A DNA stretch of 64,000 nt from an uncultured Lachnospiraceae bacterium (GTDB taxonomy: Bacteria > Bacillota > Clostridia > Lachnospirales > Lachnospiraceae), in contig CAJTNC010000001.1 in assembly GCA_910577955.1 (NCBI GenBank), forward strand, positions 124,001-188,000. The letters run 5' to 3'. Positions 27,859 to 36,638 of the stretch are shown here, piece by piece. The stretch's first letter is position 1. Each line of letters begins with the position of its first letter. The notes under the pieces were generated by a model that did not search any database, was not told where the DNA came from, and worked only from the letters and a program-made list of their open reading frames with translations. A program made the position numbers and the translations under genes.

Positions 27859-28410
27859 ATGAAGGTACGAAGATTTCGTTTTTATGCCAAACGAGAGGAT
27901 CTGCAGGCTATCCTGGAAGAATTTCAGAGTAAGTTTGATGTTTATTATGTGCCCACATATTCAGATGAAGGCCCTGTCTTTTTCAAGGACGCTGCCAGCC
28001 TGCCAGATCTGGGAACTAATTTTTTCGGCTCCCATCAGGGCAATAAGCAGATTCTTGCATTTTCAGGAACGACTGCCTGCTCGTGGAAAGAATACAGATG
28101 GAGCGACCACGAGAAGGGAGGGATACGATATACTTCCCTTTGTGACGAAAATATAGAACGGATAGATATAGACTTAAACGGTGTATATCAGGAAACGGCA
28201 ATCTTCCCCACGGAGACAGCAACGATGCATTATGACAATGCAGCGGCAAAGAAGCTGTTTGACGGACTGAAAAAAATCGTGCGAAGGCAGTCTGTCAAAA
28301 CTGTGAACGGCTGTTTTATTTGTAAAGGGGCATATGAAGACAAAGAAACATACAGGTTCTGTACAATCAACATAAAGTCGCCGGAAGAATATGACCTGAA
28401 AGTTGAATAA
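27859..28410 (+). CDS. Hypothetical protein, 184 aa
   Basis: ATG 27859 placed ten bases after AAGGAG; an ATG two codons upstream (27853) is too close. Soluble mixed alpha/beta protein. It starts with a strand-helix unit (KVRRFRFYAKREDLQAILEE) and has a CFICKGAYEDKETYRFC cysteine-containing end. No family recognised. Tightly placed between the Imm26-LRR and LRR-SUKH genes. Confidence 0.55.
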   Translation: MKVRRFRFYAKREDLQAILEEFQSKFDVYYVPTYSDEGPVFFKDAASLPDLGTNFFGSHQGNKQILAFSGTTACSWKEYRWSDHEKGGIRYTSLCDENIERIDIDLNGVYQETAIFPTETATMHYDNAAAKKLFDGLKKIVRRQSVKTVNGCFICKGAYEDKETYRFCTINIKSPEEYDLKVE

Positions 28411-28466
28411 GCAGGGAAACGGAGCCAGTTGTGGGCAGGGATTTTTAATTAGGAGGAACTTTTAAA

Positions 28467-30200
28467 ATGATGAAACAGTATGGGATCGATCCAAGACTTG
28501 TGATCTGGATTCAGAGAAACACAGGACATGACCTGCAGACATTCAGCGATCTGACGAAAATGAAAAGTCTGGACAGCAGAAGGAGAAATTTTTCGGCTGT
28601 TAAAAAAGTAGAGGACATACGTCTTCCTTTCTGGCTCATGGTAAAGGAGAATGATTTTTCTCTGATTGGGGAAATGACAAGGCTAAAGCAGCTGTCCCTC
28701 CATGATGTGGCAATTGACGACTATTCTTTTCTGGCCGGATGCAAAAGTCTAAATACCCTGGATCTGCAGGATACCAGCTTTTCAGACTGCCGCTTGCTGG
28801 CAGAGCTTCCGGCGCTGAAAAAAGTCTTCCTGCCTCCTTACAGCCAGCTGAAACATAGGGAGGTGCTGGAACAGCTGTCCTGCCTTCAGGAGATAAAAGA
28901 AGAAAAAACAGAAGAACCAGAGGCGGCAGGGCAGCCCTGTGGAAAGGAAACTCTTTCTGAGGGCAGCACGGCATCAGAGGAGCCGCTGCATCTGGGAGAT
29001 ACGGCGCATTTGAGCATTGATGGCATGGGGATTGTCCTGTTTTCCCCGGAGGTTATGAGATATGTTGTTCCGGGGAGCGACTTTTTGACAGAAGAATTCA
29101 CGAATCCGAAACAGGTGGGGGAGCATATCCGAAAAGGGGATATCACAGCGTTCTGTACGGGTACGGGAGGCGATTTTATTCTCTGGTTCCGGCCCGGCTA
29201 TCCGGATTCCAATGCGGAGAAAGAGTTTCCGGTGATGATCCGGCTGGCGGTGGAGGTAAGGGGCGGTTCCCTGCAGTTTGGAGACCTGTTCTGGCTGAGT
29301 GACTGGAATCCGGATTTTCCACAGGATCAAGTGCTGTCTCTGCCGGACGGGTACTATCATATCACAGCCTGTACCAGAAGGCCGGAATCCGGATACTGGG
29401 GAGACGACCAGATCATTTGCCTCTATTTCAACAGGCTGAAAGAAATGCCAAAGCTTATGTGGCAGGGGGTTCCTTACCTGTTTACGGAAGAACAGGAGGA
29501 AGAGTCGCAGGATGTGTATGTACAGGGGCAGGATCAGAGAAAGTACATGGAAATGATCCGGCAGCTGTATGGGGTGGAAGAACTGCAGGGATATACAGAA
29601 GAAGAGTTGGCTGTTGTGAAAAAATACTTTGCTCCCCTTCCTCGCGTGCTGGAAGAGTTTTGGAATAGGGCGGCGCGCACGGAGGCAATCCATAAGGTAC
29701 AGGACCGGTGGATCAGGCCGGAAGATTTCGATAAATGGGACTGGTTAAAGGACAGCGATTATCTGATAATCCTGATTGAAAATCAGGGGTGCTGCCGGGC
29801 GGGAATCCGAAGAAAAGACCTGACCAAAGCGGACCCTCCGGTTTATGTGGCTGCGGATCAGATAAATGACTACAGATGGACCCTGTGCGCCGGAACGCTC
29901 AGCGGATTTCTGAGGGCTGCCCTTGCTTATGAAGCGGTATTTGCCTTTGCTTTTCATGGGGAGGAGCTTATGTACTGGCTTACAGAGGAAGAACTGGAAA
30001 CCATCCGGTCAGGCCTTGAAAAACAACCCTTTGGGCTTTCTGGCTGGTTGGGGATGGATATGAGTTTTTACAGTAATGCCTCTGACAATATGGCTGTGGT
30101 CATGGAGTGCAGTGATCTGGAAGCGCTTTATGGAGCCGCCAGCGAGGCAGGGTATAAGAAGCTTATGGAAGTCATGGAAGGACTTGGAGAAGCGATATAA
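28467..30200 (+). CDS. LRR plus SUKH-like multidomain protein
   Basis: 577 aa, ATG 28467 with AGGAGGA. Residues about 55-140 hold leucine-rich repeats (LKQLSLHDVAIDDYSFLAGC, LNTLDLQDTSFSDC). An acidic linker (150-170) follows, then a DUF-like beta-rich domain (180-340) and a C-terminal SUKH-like module from about 385 (YTEEELAVVKKYFA, LPRVLEEFWNRAA, then WLKDSDYLIILIENQGCCRAGI). No export signal. The SUKH fold binds toxins or nucleases in polymorphic toxin immunity, so a multi-specific immunity protein is a reasonable guess. Confidence 0.6.
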   Translation: MMKQYGIDPRLVIWIQRNTGHDLQTFSDLTKMKSLDSRRRNFSAVKKVEDIRLPFWLMVKENDFSLIGEMTRLKQLSLHDVAIDDYSFLAGCKSLNTLDLQDTSFSDCRLLAELPALKKVFLPPYSQLKHREVLEQLSCLQEIKEEKTEEPEAAGQPCGKETLSEGSTASEEPLHLGDTAHLSIDGMGIVLFSPEVMRYVVPGSDFLTEEFTNPKQVGEHIRKGDITAFCTGTGGDFILWFRPGYPDSNAEKEFPVMIRLAVEVRGGSLQFGDLFWLSDWNPDFPQDQVLSLPDGYYHITACTRRPESGYWGDDQIICLYFNRLKEMPKLMWQGVPYLFTEEQEEESQDVYVQGQDQRKYMEMIRQLYGVEELQGYTEEELAVVKKYFAPLPRVLEEFWNRAARTEAIHKVQDRWIRPEDFDKWDWLKDSDYLIILIENQGCCRAGIRRKDLTKADPPVYVAADQINDYRWTLCAGTLSGFLRAALAYEAVFAFAFHGEELMYWLTEEELETIRSGLEKQPFGLSGWLGMDMSFYSNASDNMAVVMECSDLEALYGAASEAGYKKLMEVMEGLGEAI

Positions 30201-30224
30201 AAGAGAACGGAAATCGAGCAGGGT

Positions 30225-31496
30225 ATGAAGGAAAAAAAGGGATCAGACAGCAGAGGGAAAGTATTCGGCAGAATCAAAAGAATGGCAGTAACAGGGATTT
30301 TGTCAATGTTCCTGCTTACCGGATGCAGCCGGGAACGGATGGAGACACGGCAGGAAATTGACCATATCAACCATGCGGCAGAAAAAACAGCGGAGGACAG
30401 GGCGGCAGCCTATATCACGGAAAAATACGGAATAGATGCTTCGCCACAGGGATACTGGGTTCAGGGGTATCATGATTTTTTTGCACCTTATGTCAATTCC
30501 AATGTGGTGGTATTTATGGAATATGAAGGCAGGAAGTTTTGCGCAGGCATTGATGTGAATGATGAGACAATCCTTTGGGATAATTACCAGAGGGAAGAAA
30601 TAGAGGCTGTCCTTCAGGAATACTTTACAGAGCTGTATCATCTGCCGCAATCTTATAAAACAGATATTGAATTCCGGCTGGAAAATGCCCCGGAATATCG
30701 TGTGGCTACACCCGTAGAATGGCGGGAGAGAGGATTTGACCATGGGAATATGGCGGATTTTTATTTCCAGGGTCAGGCGGCAGAAGAATTGCTTGCGATG
30801 ATGAACCGGGTGGAATTCCATAATTCCTGGCTGTCCATGAAGCAGCCGCTTACCTCATTTTCATTCGAGGCTGGGGACTGGCCGGTCTGTGAAGGGGGCT
30901 ATGTTGAGTGGAACCTGCGGGTATATGCTTCACCGGAGGCGGAATGGGTAGACCGTTCTGTGGAATATCCGGATATCGCAGGCTTCCCATATTTTAGGGA
31001 GTGGAGGCGAGCCTGCCTTAAAGACAGGGGAACAAAGCAGGAAGAACTGTCAGAAGATTCCTGGGGATTTCATTCCATGCAAAATGAGGGGATCATGGTT
31101 ATATCAAGGCTTCCTTTTGAAATAGAAGATATCCTGTGCATTAGTAAAGGTGCAGAGGAATGGCATATTGACCGTGGAAACAGTGAAACCCAGACATACA
31201 AACTTGTGTCGGATGTGTATGAAGTGACAGAAGAAAGCCCTGACAGCGATTATGCAACGGTAATGCATGTGCTGGAAGATTTCATGGCCCAACATGAAGG
31301 CGCCCTGTACATACTCAGCCGGAACCGGGAAACAGGGGAAGTAAAGCTCGTGAAAAATATCTCGCCAAAGGAAGAACTGGATTTGTTGCCAGAGGATGAA
31401 TTTGACAGAGATTATAAGGTACATTTCAATGGAACATGCGGCATGAGCGCAGGCTTTCAGTATGCAGTGGCAGAAAGAAAAGGGGAGGAAGAATAA
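30225..31496 (+). CDS. Large lipoprotein, 423 aa
   Basis: Begins with a basic stretch, hydrophobic helix and lipobox LTGC (cysteine about residue 34). After the anchor the segment AAAYITEKYGIDASP echoes the VEEYL..YG module of the lipoproteins at 14439 and 15716. A central region of about 300 aa is rich in acidic and aromatic residues. No catalytic motif recognised. Sits 24 bp after the LRR-SUKH gene, so it is probably co-transcribed. Confidence 0.65.
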   Translation: MKEKKGSDSRGKVFGRIKRMAVTGILSMFLLTGCSRERMETRQEIDHINHAAEKTAEDRAAAYITEKYGIDASPQGYWVQGYHDFFAPYVNSNVVVFMEYEGRKFCAGIDVNDETILWDNYQREEIEAVLQEYFTELYHLPQSYKTDIEFRLENAPEYRVATPVEWRERGFDHGNMADFYFQGQAAEELLAMMNRVEFHNSWLSMKQPLTSFSFEAGDWPVCEGGYVEWNLRVYASPEAEWVDRSVEYPDIAGFPYFREWRRACLKDRGTKQEELSEDSWGFHSMQNEGIMVISRLPFEIEDILCISKGAEEWHIDRGNSETQTYKLVSDVYEVTEESPDSDYATVMHVLEDFMAQHEGALYILSRNRETGEVKLVKNISPKEELDLLPEDEFDRDYKVHFNGTCGMSAGFQYAVAERKGEEE

Positions 31497-31498
31497 GG

Positions 31499-32812
31499 AT
31501 GGGATTTCAGGACGTGATGAAACAGATGTTTCTGCGCATTGCGGCAGGGGACGTGGAACCGGAGGAATGGGAACAATGGTGGAACAGCAATAAGACCGGA
31601 TTGGAAGAGAATCTGACCCGTGGGGACCGTGGCCGGATGATGCCCGCTTTATGGAGTGCAAGTTATTATTGGATGTCAAAAACTCAGAGCGGCGTCGCCT
31701 ATTATTTCCATGCTCAGGGGCGTCCGGTGAAGACGTCCGGTTATTATGAGGAAAAAGCACGGGAAGAGGAGATCCGTGACAGACAGAAAGCCTTGGAAGC
31801 CTACCATAGGAAAACGGCGTCTGCCAGGCATCTCTGGGAGGAATATCTGGAGAAACATCCGACAGAAACCATCTCTTTTGACTGGAAGAGCCTGCTGGGA
31901 ACGCCGCCCGGACAGAAACCGGCGAAAGTTTTCAGCTATAAGAATGCAAGAACAACCGAACAGTGGAAAGAATGCGGGGAAGAACTGAAACTGCGCCTAA
32001 AAGAGAACCTGCAGGCAAAGATCGCCCCTGTCACAAAGGCATACGGTATGAAAAAAGCAGGCCCCAAAACCTTTGTGCGGGAAAGGAACGGCCTGGTATC
32101 CCGGATTCAGTTTATCGGTTATTTCAGGGGCGGCGGATATGAGGCCATCATCTGCTATCTCTGTCCCATATACGCCATACAGTACGGAATCTTAGGCTTG
32201 CCGGGCCATGTCAGCCAGGGAGAATATTTTCAAAAGATGCATAATGGATGGGGCGTGATCGAGTATGGTGGGGAAGCCGTGGATGCTTCCGCAGTGGAGA
32301 GCATCAACGGAAAATTTGATGATATCCTGACCTTCCTGGCCGACGGCATGCTGCCGGAGTGGCAGAAAATCGACAGCCTGGAGACCTACTTTGCAAAAGA
32401 GCGCCGGGATTACCTGAAAGCCACAGAGAAAGGCCCGAACGATCCGAGAACTGGCCGGCCTATGTGGAATCTTGATACGGAGGGAAAACCGGATCCTTGG
32501 AGGGCGGATGACTATCTGTTTGGGGTGTGGGATCTTTTGTCGGGACGGGAGAAGGAAGGGTATGCGCGTCTCGAAAACTGTGTGCAATGCAATGCCGAAT
32601 ATATGGAAGAGCGTCTGAAGGAGCGTCCGGAAGCATACAACGATTCCAGAGACCCAATGGCGGTGATGTACCACAACGCGCAGCTTTTTATCAGAACAAA
32701 GGAAAACACGGACGGAGAGAAACGCAGGAACGCAATCCGGGAGACTTATGAGGAGGTATGCCGGTTCATGCGGTATTACCATGGGCTGGCTAAAAAGACA
32801 GAAAGGGAATGA
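31499..32812 (+). CDS. Large hypothetical protein with DUF4304-like middle
   Basis: 437 aa from ATG 31499 behind GGGGAGGAAG; the stop codon of the lipoprotein gene lies just upstream. Residues about 165-250 (APVTKAYGMKKAGPKTFVRE, then VSRIQFIGYFRGG) match the DUF4304 pattern of immunity-associated proteins. The flanking helical regions are unassigned. No export signal. The TGA overlaps the next gene's first possible ATG, suggesting coupling. Confidence 0.5.
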   Translation: MGFQDVMKQMFLRIAAGDVEPEEWEQWWNSNKTGLEENLTRGDRGRMMPALWSASYYWMSKTQSGVAYYFHAQGRPVKTSGYYEEKAREEEIRDRQKALEAYHRKTASARHLWEEYLEKHPTETISFDWKSLLGTPPGQKPAKVFSYKNARTTEQWKECGEELKLRLKENLQAKIAPVTKAYGMKKAGPKTFVRERNGLVSRIQFIGYFRGGGYEAIICYLCPIYAIQYGILGLPGHVSQGEYFQKMHNGWGVIEYGGEAVDASAVESINGKFDDILTFLADGMLPEWQKIDSLETYFAKERRDYLKATEKGPNDPRTGRPMWNLDTEGKPDPWRADDYLFGVWDLLSGREKEGYARLENCVQCNAEYMEERLKERPEAYNDSRDPMAVMYHNAQLFIRTKENTDGEKRRNAIRETYEEVCRFMRYYHGLAKKTERE

Positions 32813-32826
32813 AGGGGGACGGTGAA

Positions 32827-33627
32827 ATGATGAATCAATACCATTTAGATGAATCGCCTATTGTCTATTATATCAGCAGAAAGGAAAAAGCTGAGTGGGT
32901 ACTTTTTATACATGCTGCTTTTGTAAATCACAGTATGTTTCAACCGCAAATTGACTATTTTCAGGATAAATATAATATTCTTACTCTTGATATCATAGGC
33001 CACGGCAAGTCGACGAAAACGCAAAAAGGCGACAGCATAGATAAAATGTCGGTGTGGATAAGTGAAATCTTAAAAAGAGAAAAAATAGAAAAGATACATG
33101 TTGTCGGGATTTCATTGGGGGCTATATTAGCTCAGGATTTTGCCAACCGGTATCCTGAAGCCGTAGGATCACTTGCTTGTTTCGGCGGTTATGATATAAA
33201 TAATTTTGATGGTAAAATGCAGAAAGAAAATGGTGCATCGCAGATGCTCATGATGTTGAAAGCTATGTTTTCAGTCAAATGGTTTGCGGAGTCGAATAAA
33301 AAAATATCTGCTTATACTTTGCAGGCTCAAAAGGATTTTTATGAGATGAATATTCAATTTCCTAAAAAGTCGTTTATGTATTTAGCTTCTTTGAATAGCA
33401 TGATAAATGTTCGGCAGGCAAAGCCGAGGAAATATCCTTTACTGATTGGCTGCGGAAAGTATGATATCCCCATGGAACTGTCGGCCGTAGAAATGTGGAA
33501 GAAAAATGAGCCGGAATGCGGTGTGATTATTTTTGAAGGAGCCGGACATTGCGTGAATATGGATACACCGAAGGAATTTAATGCAGCTATGGAAGAGTTT
33601 TGGACAAGTGGAAACTGCAGAGGCTAA
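32827..33627 (+). CDS. Alpha/beta hydrolase
   Basis: About 266 aa; ATG 32827 or 32830 after AGGGGG (ATG 32809 overlaps the upstream stop). Serine-hydrolase fold with nucleophile elbow GISLGA, oxyanion-type HAAFVNHSMF, DIIGHGKST near the top of the fold, a KYDIP acid-strand region and catalytic histidine in GAGHCVN. It resembles small esterases or C-C hydrolases; the substrate is unknown. Base use shifts to A+T-richer here, marking the passage from array to island. Confidence 0.75.
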   Translation: MMNQYHLDESPIVYYISRKEKAEWVLFIHAAFVNHSMFQPQIDYFQDKYNILTLDIIGHGKSTKTQKGDSIDKMSVWISEILKREKIEKIHVVGISLGAILAQDFANRYPEAVGSLACFGGYDINNFDGKMQKENGASQMLMMLKAMFSVKWFAESNKKISAYTLQAQKDFYEMNIQFPKKSFMYLASLNSMINVRQAKPRKYPLLIGCGKYDIPMELSAVEMWKKNEPECGVIIFEGAGHCVNMDTPKEFNAAMEEFWTSGNCRG

Positions 33628-33671
33628 AAACGCTTCCGGCCTGCGGGAGTAAAACTCGTGACAGAATTAAG

Positions 33672-33881
33672 GATTTGGAAATGCTTTTCGTCAATGCAGT
33701 AAAATATCGGACAACATAGCCGAAATTAAAAGCTAATGTCCAACAGCGGGGAGATTAGATGATGATTGAAATGACAGATAATGGTATTGGTATTTCAATT
33801 TCTGCAAGTTCGGCTGAAATAGGAACGACTCTTTGCCTGACGTTCCATATCAATAATTTCATTTATGAGGTGCAGGGTTGA
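33672..33881 (+). pseudogene. Histidine kinase remnant (Bce/Van-type)
   Basis: Two short frames: 33672-33719 reads DLEMLFVNAVKYR, an HATPase N-box, then a stop. 33759-33881 reads EMTDNGIGISIS, the G1 box, followed by EIGTTLCLTF, the end of a kinase domain. The spacing is too short for a full domain, so most of the gene is lost. Bce-type sensor kinases carry the same NAVKYR motif; the family call is inference. Confidence 0.5.
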
Positions 33882-33918
33882 TATTGTTCTGCACTTTTTA
33901 CAATTTTGGTAGAACTTT

Positions 33919-34050
33919 GTAAGAAAACTTGATACAGACAACGTTCGAAATATAGTAAAAGCAATACAGGACGTCAGATTTCCCATACAAGAGGGGTAGT
34001 TCGTAGGTATTATGGGAGCTTCAGGATCTGGCAAGACAACTAGATCATAG
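33919..34050 (+). pseudogene. ABC ATPase remnant (BceA-like)
   Basis: Frame from 33919 reads VRNIVKAIQDVRFPIQEG, a TAG stop, then FVGIMGASGSGKTT, a Walker A motif, and TAG. This matches the first 45 residues of BceA-type bacitracin/antimicrobial-peptide transporters. Truncated right after Walker A; together with the adjacent kinase remnant it suggests a lost BceRS-BceAB locus. Confidence 0.6.
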
Positions 34051-34203
34051 ACAAAATCGAAATATTAAAAAATTGATGTGAATTGAAACGCTTTATATGG
34101 TAGTCCTTAATATTAAGATAGAAATCAATAAATACAAAACGATATAAAATGTTGCGTATTGTGAATGAGAAGGCACATACAGGACATAATGTTAAATAAA
34201 ATG

Positions 34204-34225
34204 AAAAAAAGTATTGCTTTTTTTT
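34204..34225 (+). other. A-tract/T-tract hairpin before AAA15 gene
   Basis: AAAAAAAG (34204-34211) and CTTTTTTTT (34217-34225) with a 5-base loop, 47 bp before the ATG. Could terminate upstream transcription or attenuate the AAA15-TOPRIM operon. A+T-only pairing makes this weak. Confidence 0.3.
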
Positions 34226-34271
34226 GAAAGGTGGTATTATATTGATAAATAATAGAAAGGGTAGGCTACCT

Positions 34272-35561
34272 ATGAAAATACAAAGAATTGCATTGGACGG
34301 TTTCAAAAATCTAAACAATGTTAATATTGCATTTAGCAAGATTACCTCATTGGTTGCATTGAATAATTTTGGTAAGTCTAATGTACTATCTGGCATTGAT
34401 TTTGGCATTGATTTTATGAAGTATAATGAGGAGCAGAGACAAAATCTCATGAGTTTAGATAATGTCATGCCAATCAATAATGCTTCTTTGGATAAAGACT
34501 TTCGATATGAAATTGAAATGACTACTATAATTGAAGCTGTTAAATATCGTATTATTTATGGATTTACTTTTGGATGGTTGCGAACCAGAGAGGATGAAGC
34601 AAATATTAAAAATGAATATCTCAAAGTAAAGGTTGATGAAAAGGGAAAAAAATATAACCAACTTATCAACAGACAGGGACAGGAAGCCTTTTATAAGAGC
34701 TCAGAAACCGGAAGATGTACTACGTCTACCATGATAGGAAATGTGGAATTGGTTGTCAACAAGTTAAAAGCGTTCGATCAGTTGTATTATATAGAGATTA
34801 TTAGAAAGCTGAATGACTTAAAATTGTATATGGAGAATAATCTTGATCCTAAAGAGTTTTATATGCCAAATCCTATTATAAGTAAAGGGTCGGAGTATTA
34901 TATTGATTCACATAGTTTACCAAGAGTGATAGCAAAATTGAAACAAATCAATTCAGGGAAATTTGATTTGTTATTAGATGCCTATAAAAGTTTATTTCCT
35001 GATATTGAGGATGTAATTGTTAGGGAAATTCAAGTTTCCAGTGAAGGTGCTATTGTTGTACCTGATGATGTACCATTTATAGTTTCGGATAGCATATATT
35101 TGCTGTTTGTTCGTTATAAAAATTTATGCAGGCTTATTGACTTTGAAGCAATGTCTGATGGAGCGAAAAGAGTATTTATGATTTTAACCAAAATCATAAT
35201 GGCAAGTTTAGAGGAAAGAAATATATCTTTGATAGCTATTGAAGAGCCTGAGAATTCTATTCATCCATCTTTATTCCGGACATACTTACAGATAATTTCC
35301 GATTTACTGGATGATTGTAAAGTAATAATTACAAGTCATTCTCCATATATAATCAGCTTTATGGATTTAGACAGCATTTATGTAGGCGTACATCGCGATG
35401 GTGGGATGGTCGAATTCCACGGATTTAGGAAGAACAAAGAGAAAATGCTTGAGGATGACGCAGATTCTCTTGATATGGGTATGGGAGATTATATTTTCTC
35501 TATGTTGGCCGATAACGAAAGCGAAATTGAAGGATATCTGGAGTGTGATGCAGTCGAATAA
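34272..35561 (+). CDS. AAA15/OLD-like SMC-type ATPase of defence module
   Basis: 429 aa, ATG 34272 after AAAGGGTAGG. ATP-binding P-loop ALNNFGKSN near residues 30-38 (first glycine replaced by alanine), a long divergent middle region, the signature-like FEAMSDGAKRVF, Walker B LIAIEEPENSIHP, and the switch TSHSPYIISFMD. This is the RloA/AAA15 organisation found in abortive-infection and retron-associated ATPases. Its 3' end overlaps the TOPRIM-like gene by 14 bp. Probable antiphage role by analogy to AbiL; not provable from the sequence. Confidence 0.8.
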   Translation: MKIQRIALDGFKNLNNVNIAFSKITSLVALNNFGKSNVLSGIDFGIDFMKYNEEQRQNLMSLDNVMPINNASLDKDFRYEIEMTTIIEAVKYRIIYGFTFGWLRTREDEANIKNEYLKVKVDEKGKKYNQLINRQGQEAFYKSSETGRCTTSTMIGNVELVVNKLKAFDQLYYIEIIRKLNDLKLYMENNLDPKEFYMPNPIISKGSEYYIDSHSLPRVIAKLKQINSGKFDLLLDAYKSLFPDIEDVIVREIQVSSEGAIVVPDDVPFIVSDSIYLLFVRYKNLCRLIDFEAMSDGAKRVFMILTKIIMASLEERNISLIAIEEPENSIHPSLFRTYLQIISDLLDDCKVIITSHSPYIISFMDLDSIYVGVHRDGGMVEFHGFRKNKEKMLEDDADSLDMGMGDYIFSMLADNESEIEGYLECDAVE

Positions 35562-36162
35562 GTGCTTGGTTTTGTTTGTTGAGGGACAAACAGAGGTGGA
35601 GTTTTATAAGGCTCTCGTAAAATACATAAGAGAATGTCGTGTAGATAAAAAACTTGAACATAAAGTGATTTATAGAAGCATAGATGGAATAGGCGGATAC
35701 AAAAAAGAGGTAAATCGGATTTTTTTGAAGGAGATTAAGCCTAAGATAGAAGGATTTCAAATAACGGTTGCGCTATGCTATGATACAGATGTATTTGGTT
35801 ATGTACAAAGGCCCAAAATTAACTGGAAGGAAGTGGAAAAGCTTCTTAAAGATAATGGGGCACATAAGGTACTCCACATTAGGGCCGAAAAATCAATAGA
35901 GAATTGGTTCTTGATTGACAAAGAGGGTATAAGGAGTTTTTTAAAACTAAGCTCAGATATAGAACCTCAAGGCTCCAATGGATATGAGAAATTGAAGTAT
36001 TTATTTAAAAAGGCAAATAGAGTATATGCCAAAAAGGGGCGTGAAGTCAACGGGCTTGTTCAGGCGCTGGATATTGGTCTGATTTGCAGAAGGGTAACAA
36101 AGGGGCTAGATTTACTGTATAAAGATCTGGGAGTGCGAGGAGGTGGTATAAACAAAAAATGA
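35548..36162 (+). CDS. TOPRIM/RloB-like partner protein
   Basis: 204 aa from ATG 35548 inside the end of the ATPase gene. N-terminal LVLFVEGQTEVEFYKAL gives the TOPRIM-type glutamate, and VALCYDTDVFG the DxD pair. The later AEKSIENWFLIDKEG resembles RloB/DUF4276 proteins. In OLD-family nucleases the ATPase and TOPRIM are one chain; here they are split, as in AbiLi/AbiLii. Likely a metal-dependent nuclease activated with the ATPase. Confidence 0.7.
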   Translation: MQSNKCLVLFVEGQTEVEFYKALVKYIRECRVDKKLEHKVIYRSIDGIGGYKKEVNRIFLKEIKPKIEGFQITVALCYDTDVFGYVQRPKINWKEVEKLLKDNGAHKVLHIRAEKSIENWFLIDKEGIRSFLKLSSDIEPQGSNGYEKLKYLFKKANRVYAKKGREVNGLVQALDIGLICRRVTKGLDLLYKDLGVRGGGINKK

Positions 36163-36197
36163 TGAAAGATTGGAAAGAGAGAATGTGGCAATTAAAA

Positions 36198-36222
36198 TAG
36201 CTGAAGCGGCCAACTTCAGCTA
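36198..36222. other. Perfect 9-bp palindromic hairpin
   Basis: TAGCTGAAG (36198-36206) and CTTCAGCTA (36214-36222) with a 7-base loop, 36 bp after the TOPRIM gene. No T-run follows on the plus strand (AAAG), while TTTTAAT follows on the minus strand. May separate the two modules; a terminator function on the plus strand is doubtful. Confidence 0.4.
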
Positions 36223-36361
36223 AAGAATTGTTAATGACCATGGATGATGATCACTAAATGTACAAAAATTATTTTATCATCTATCGTTCTTGATTTCAAT
36301 CCAAAACAGAGGTTCGATTAACTCCCAAACAGGTCATTGTTGGTTTTTATAGATTTTGTAA

Positions 36362-36390
36362 TTGCAGTACAAAAGACTGCTTTATTAAAT
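36362..36390 (+). promoter_or_regulatory. Possible promoter of the DUF3892-MBL cassette
   Basis: TTGCAG (36362-36367), 17-bp spacer, TTAAAT (36385-36390), 20 bp upstream of the ATG. Moderate match in an A+T-rich gap of 248 bp that otherwise holds only the hairpin. Confidence 0.35.
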
Positions 36391-36410
36391 GTAGCTAAAA
36401 TTAGGAGAAA

Positions 36411-36626
36411 ATGATGAAATTAAAAGTCTCGAAGGAATCCAAAACAGGGTTAAATACGGAATTTGTGAACATTGAATCAGGAAGAAAGATAAAGCTTGAA
36501 CAGGCTATTCAGCAAGTGGAGAAAAGGAACCCCGGTTATCAAAATTATGTGGCAGTCAAGAATCCCAATGGAACCACTTACTTGCGGTCAAAGCCGAATG
36601 GAAGTTTAATAGATAATATTGAATAG
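36411..36626 (+). CDS. DUF3892 family small protein
   Basis: 71 aa; ATG 36411 (or 36414) after AGGAG. KLKVSKESKTGLNTEFVNIE, then LEQAIQQVEKRNP and TTYLRSKPNGSLIDN give the usual DUF3892 layout: two short strands, a helix and the terminal YLRS.P.G...N signature. Function unknown. Here it opens a cassette with an MBL-fold protein 12 bp downstream. Confidence 0.65.
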   Translation: MMKLKVSKESKTGLNTEFVNIESGRKIKLEQAIQQVEKRNPGYQNYVAVKNPNGTTYLRSKPNGSLIDNIE

Positions 36627-36638
36627 GGGGGACATATT

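Noticed and set aside
28110..28125. Partial match to the tRNA-Arg 3' end as an attachment site
   Set aside because: Only about 8 bases (CCACGAGA) inside a coding region; chance-level.
33795..34034. Minus-strand 79-codon frame over the ABC remnant
   Set aside because: The plus strand carries recognisable Walker A and HATPase text; the minus frame has no domain or ribosome site.
36198..36222. Hairpin as a terminator of the AAA15-TOPRIM operon
   Set aside because: Perfect stem but no T-run on the plus strand; listed only as a hairpin.
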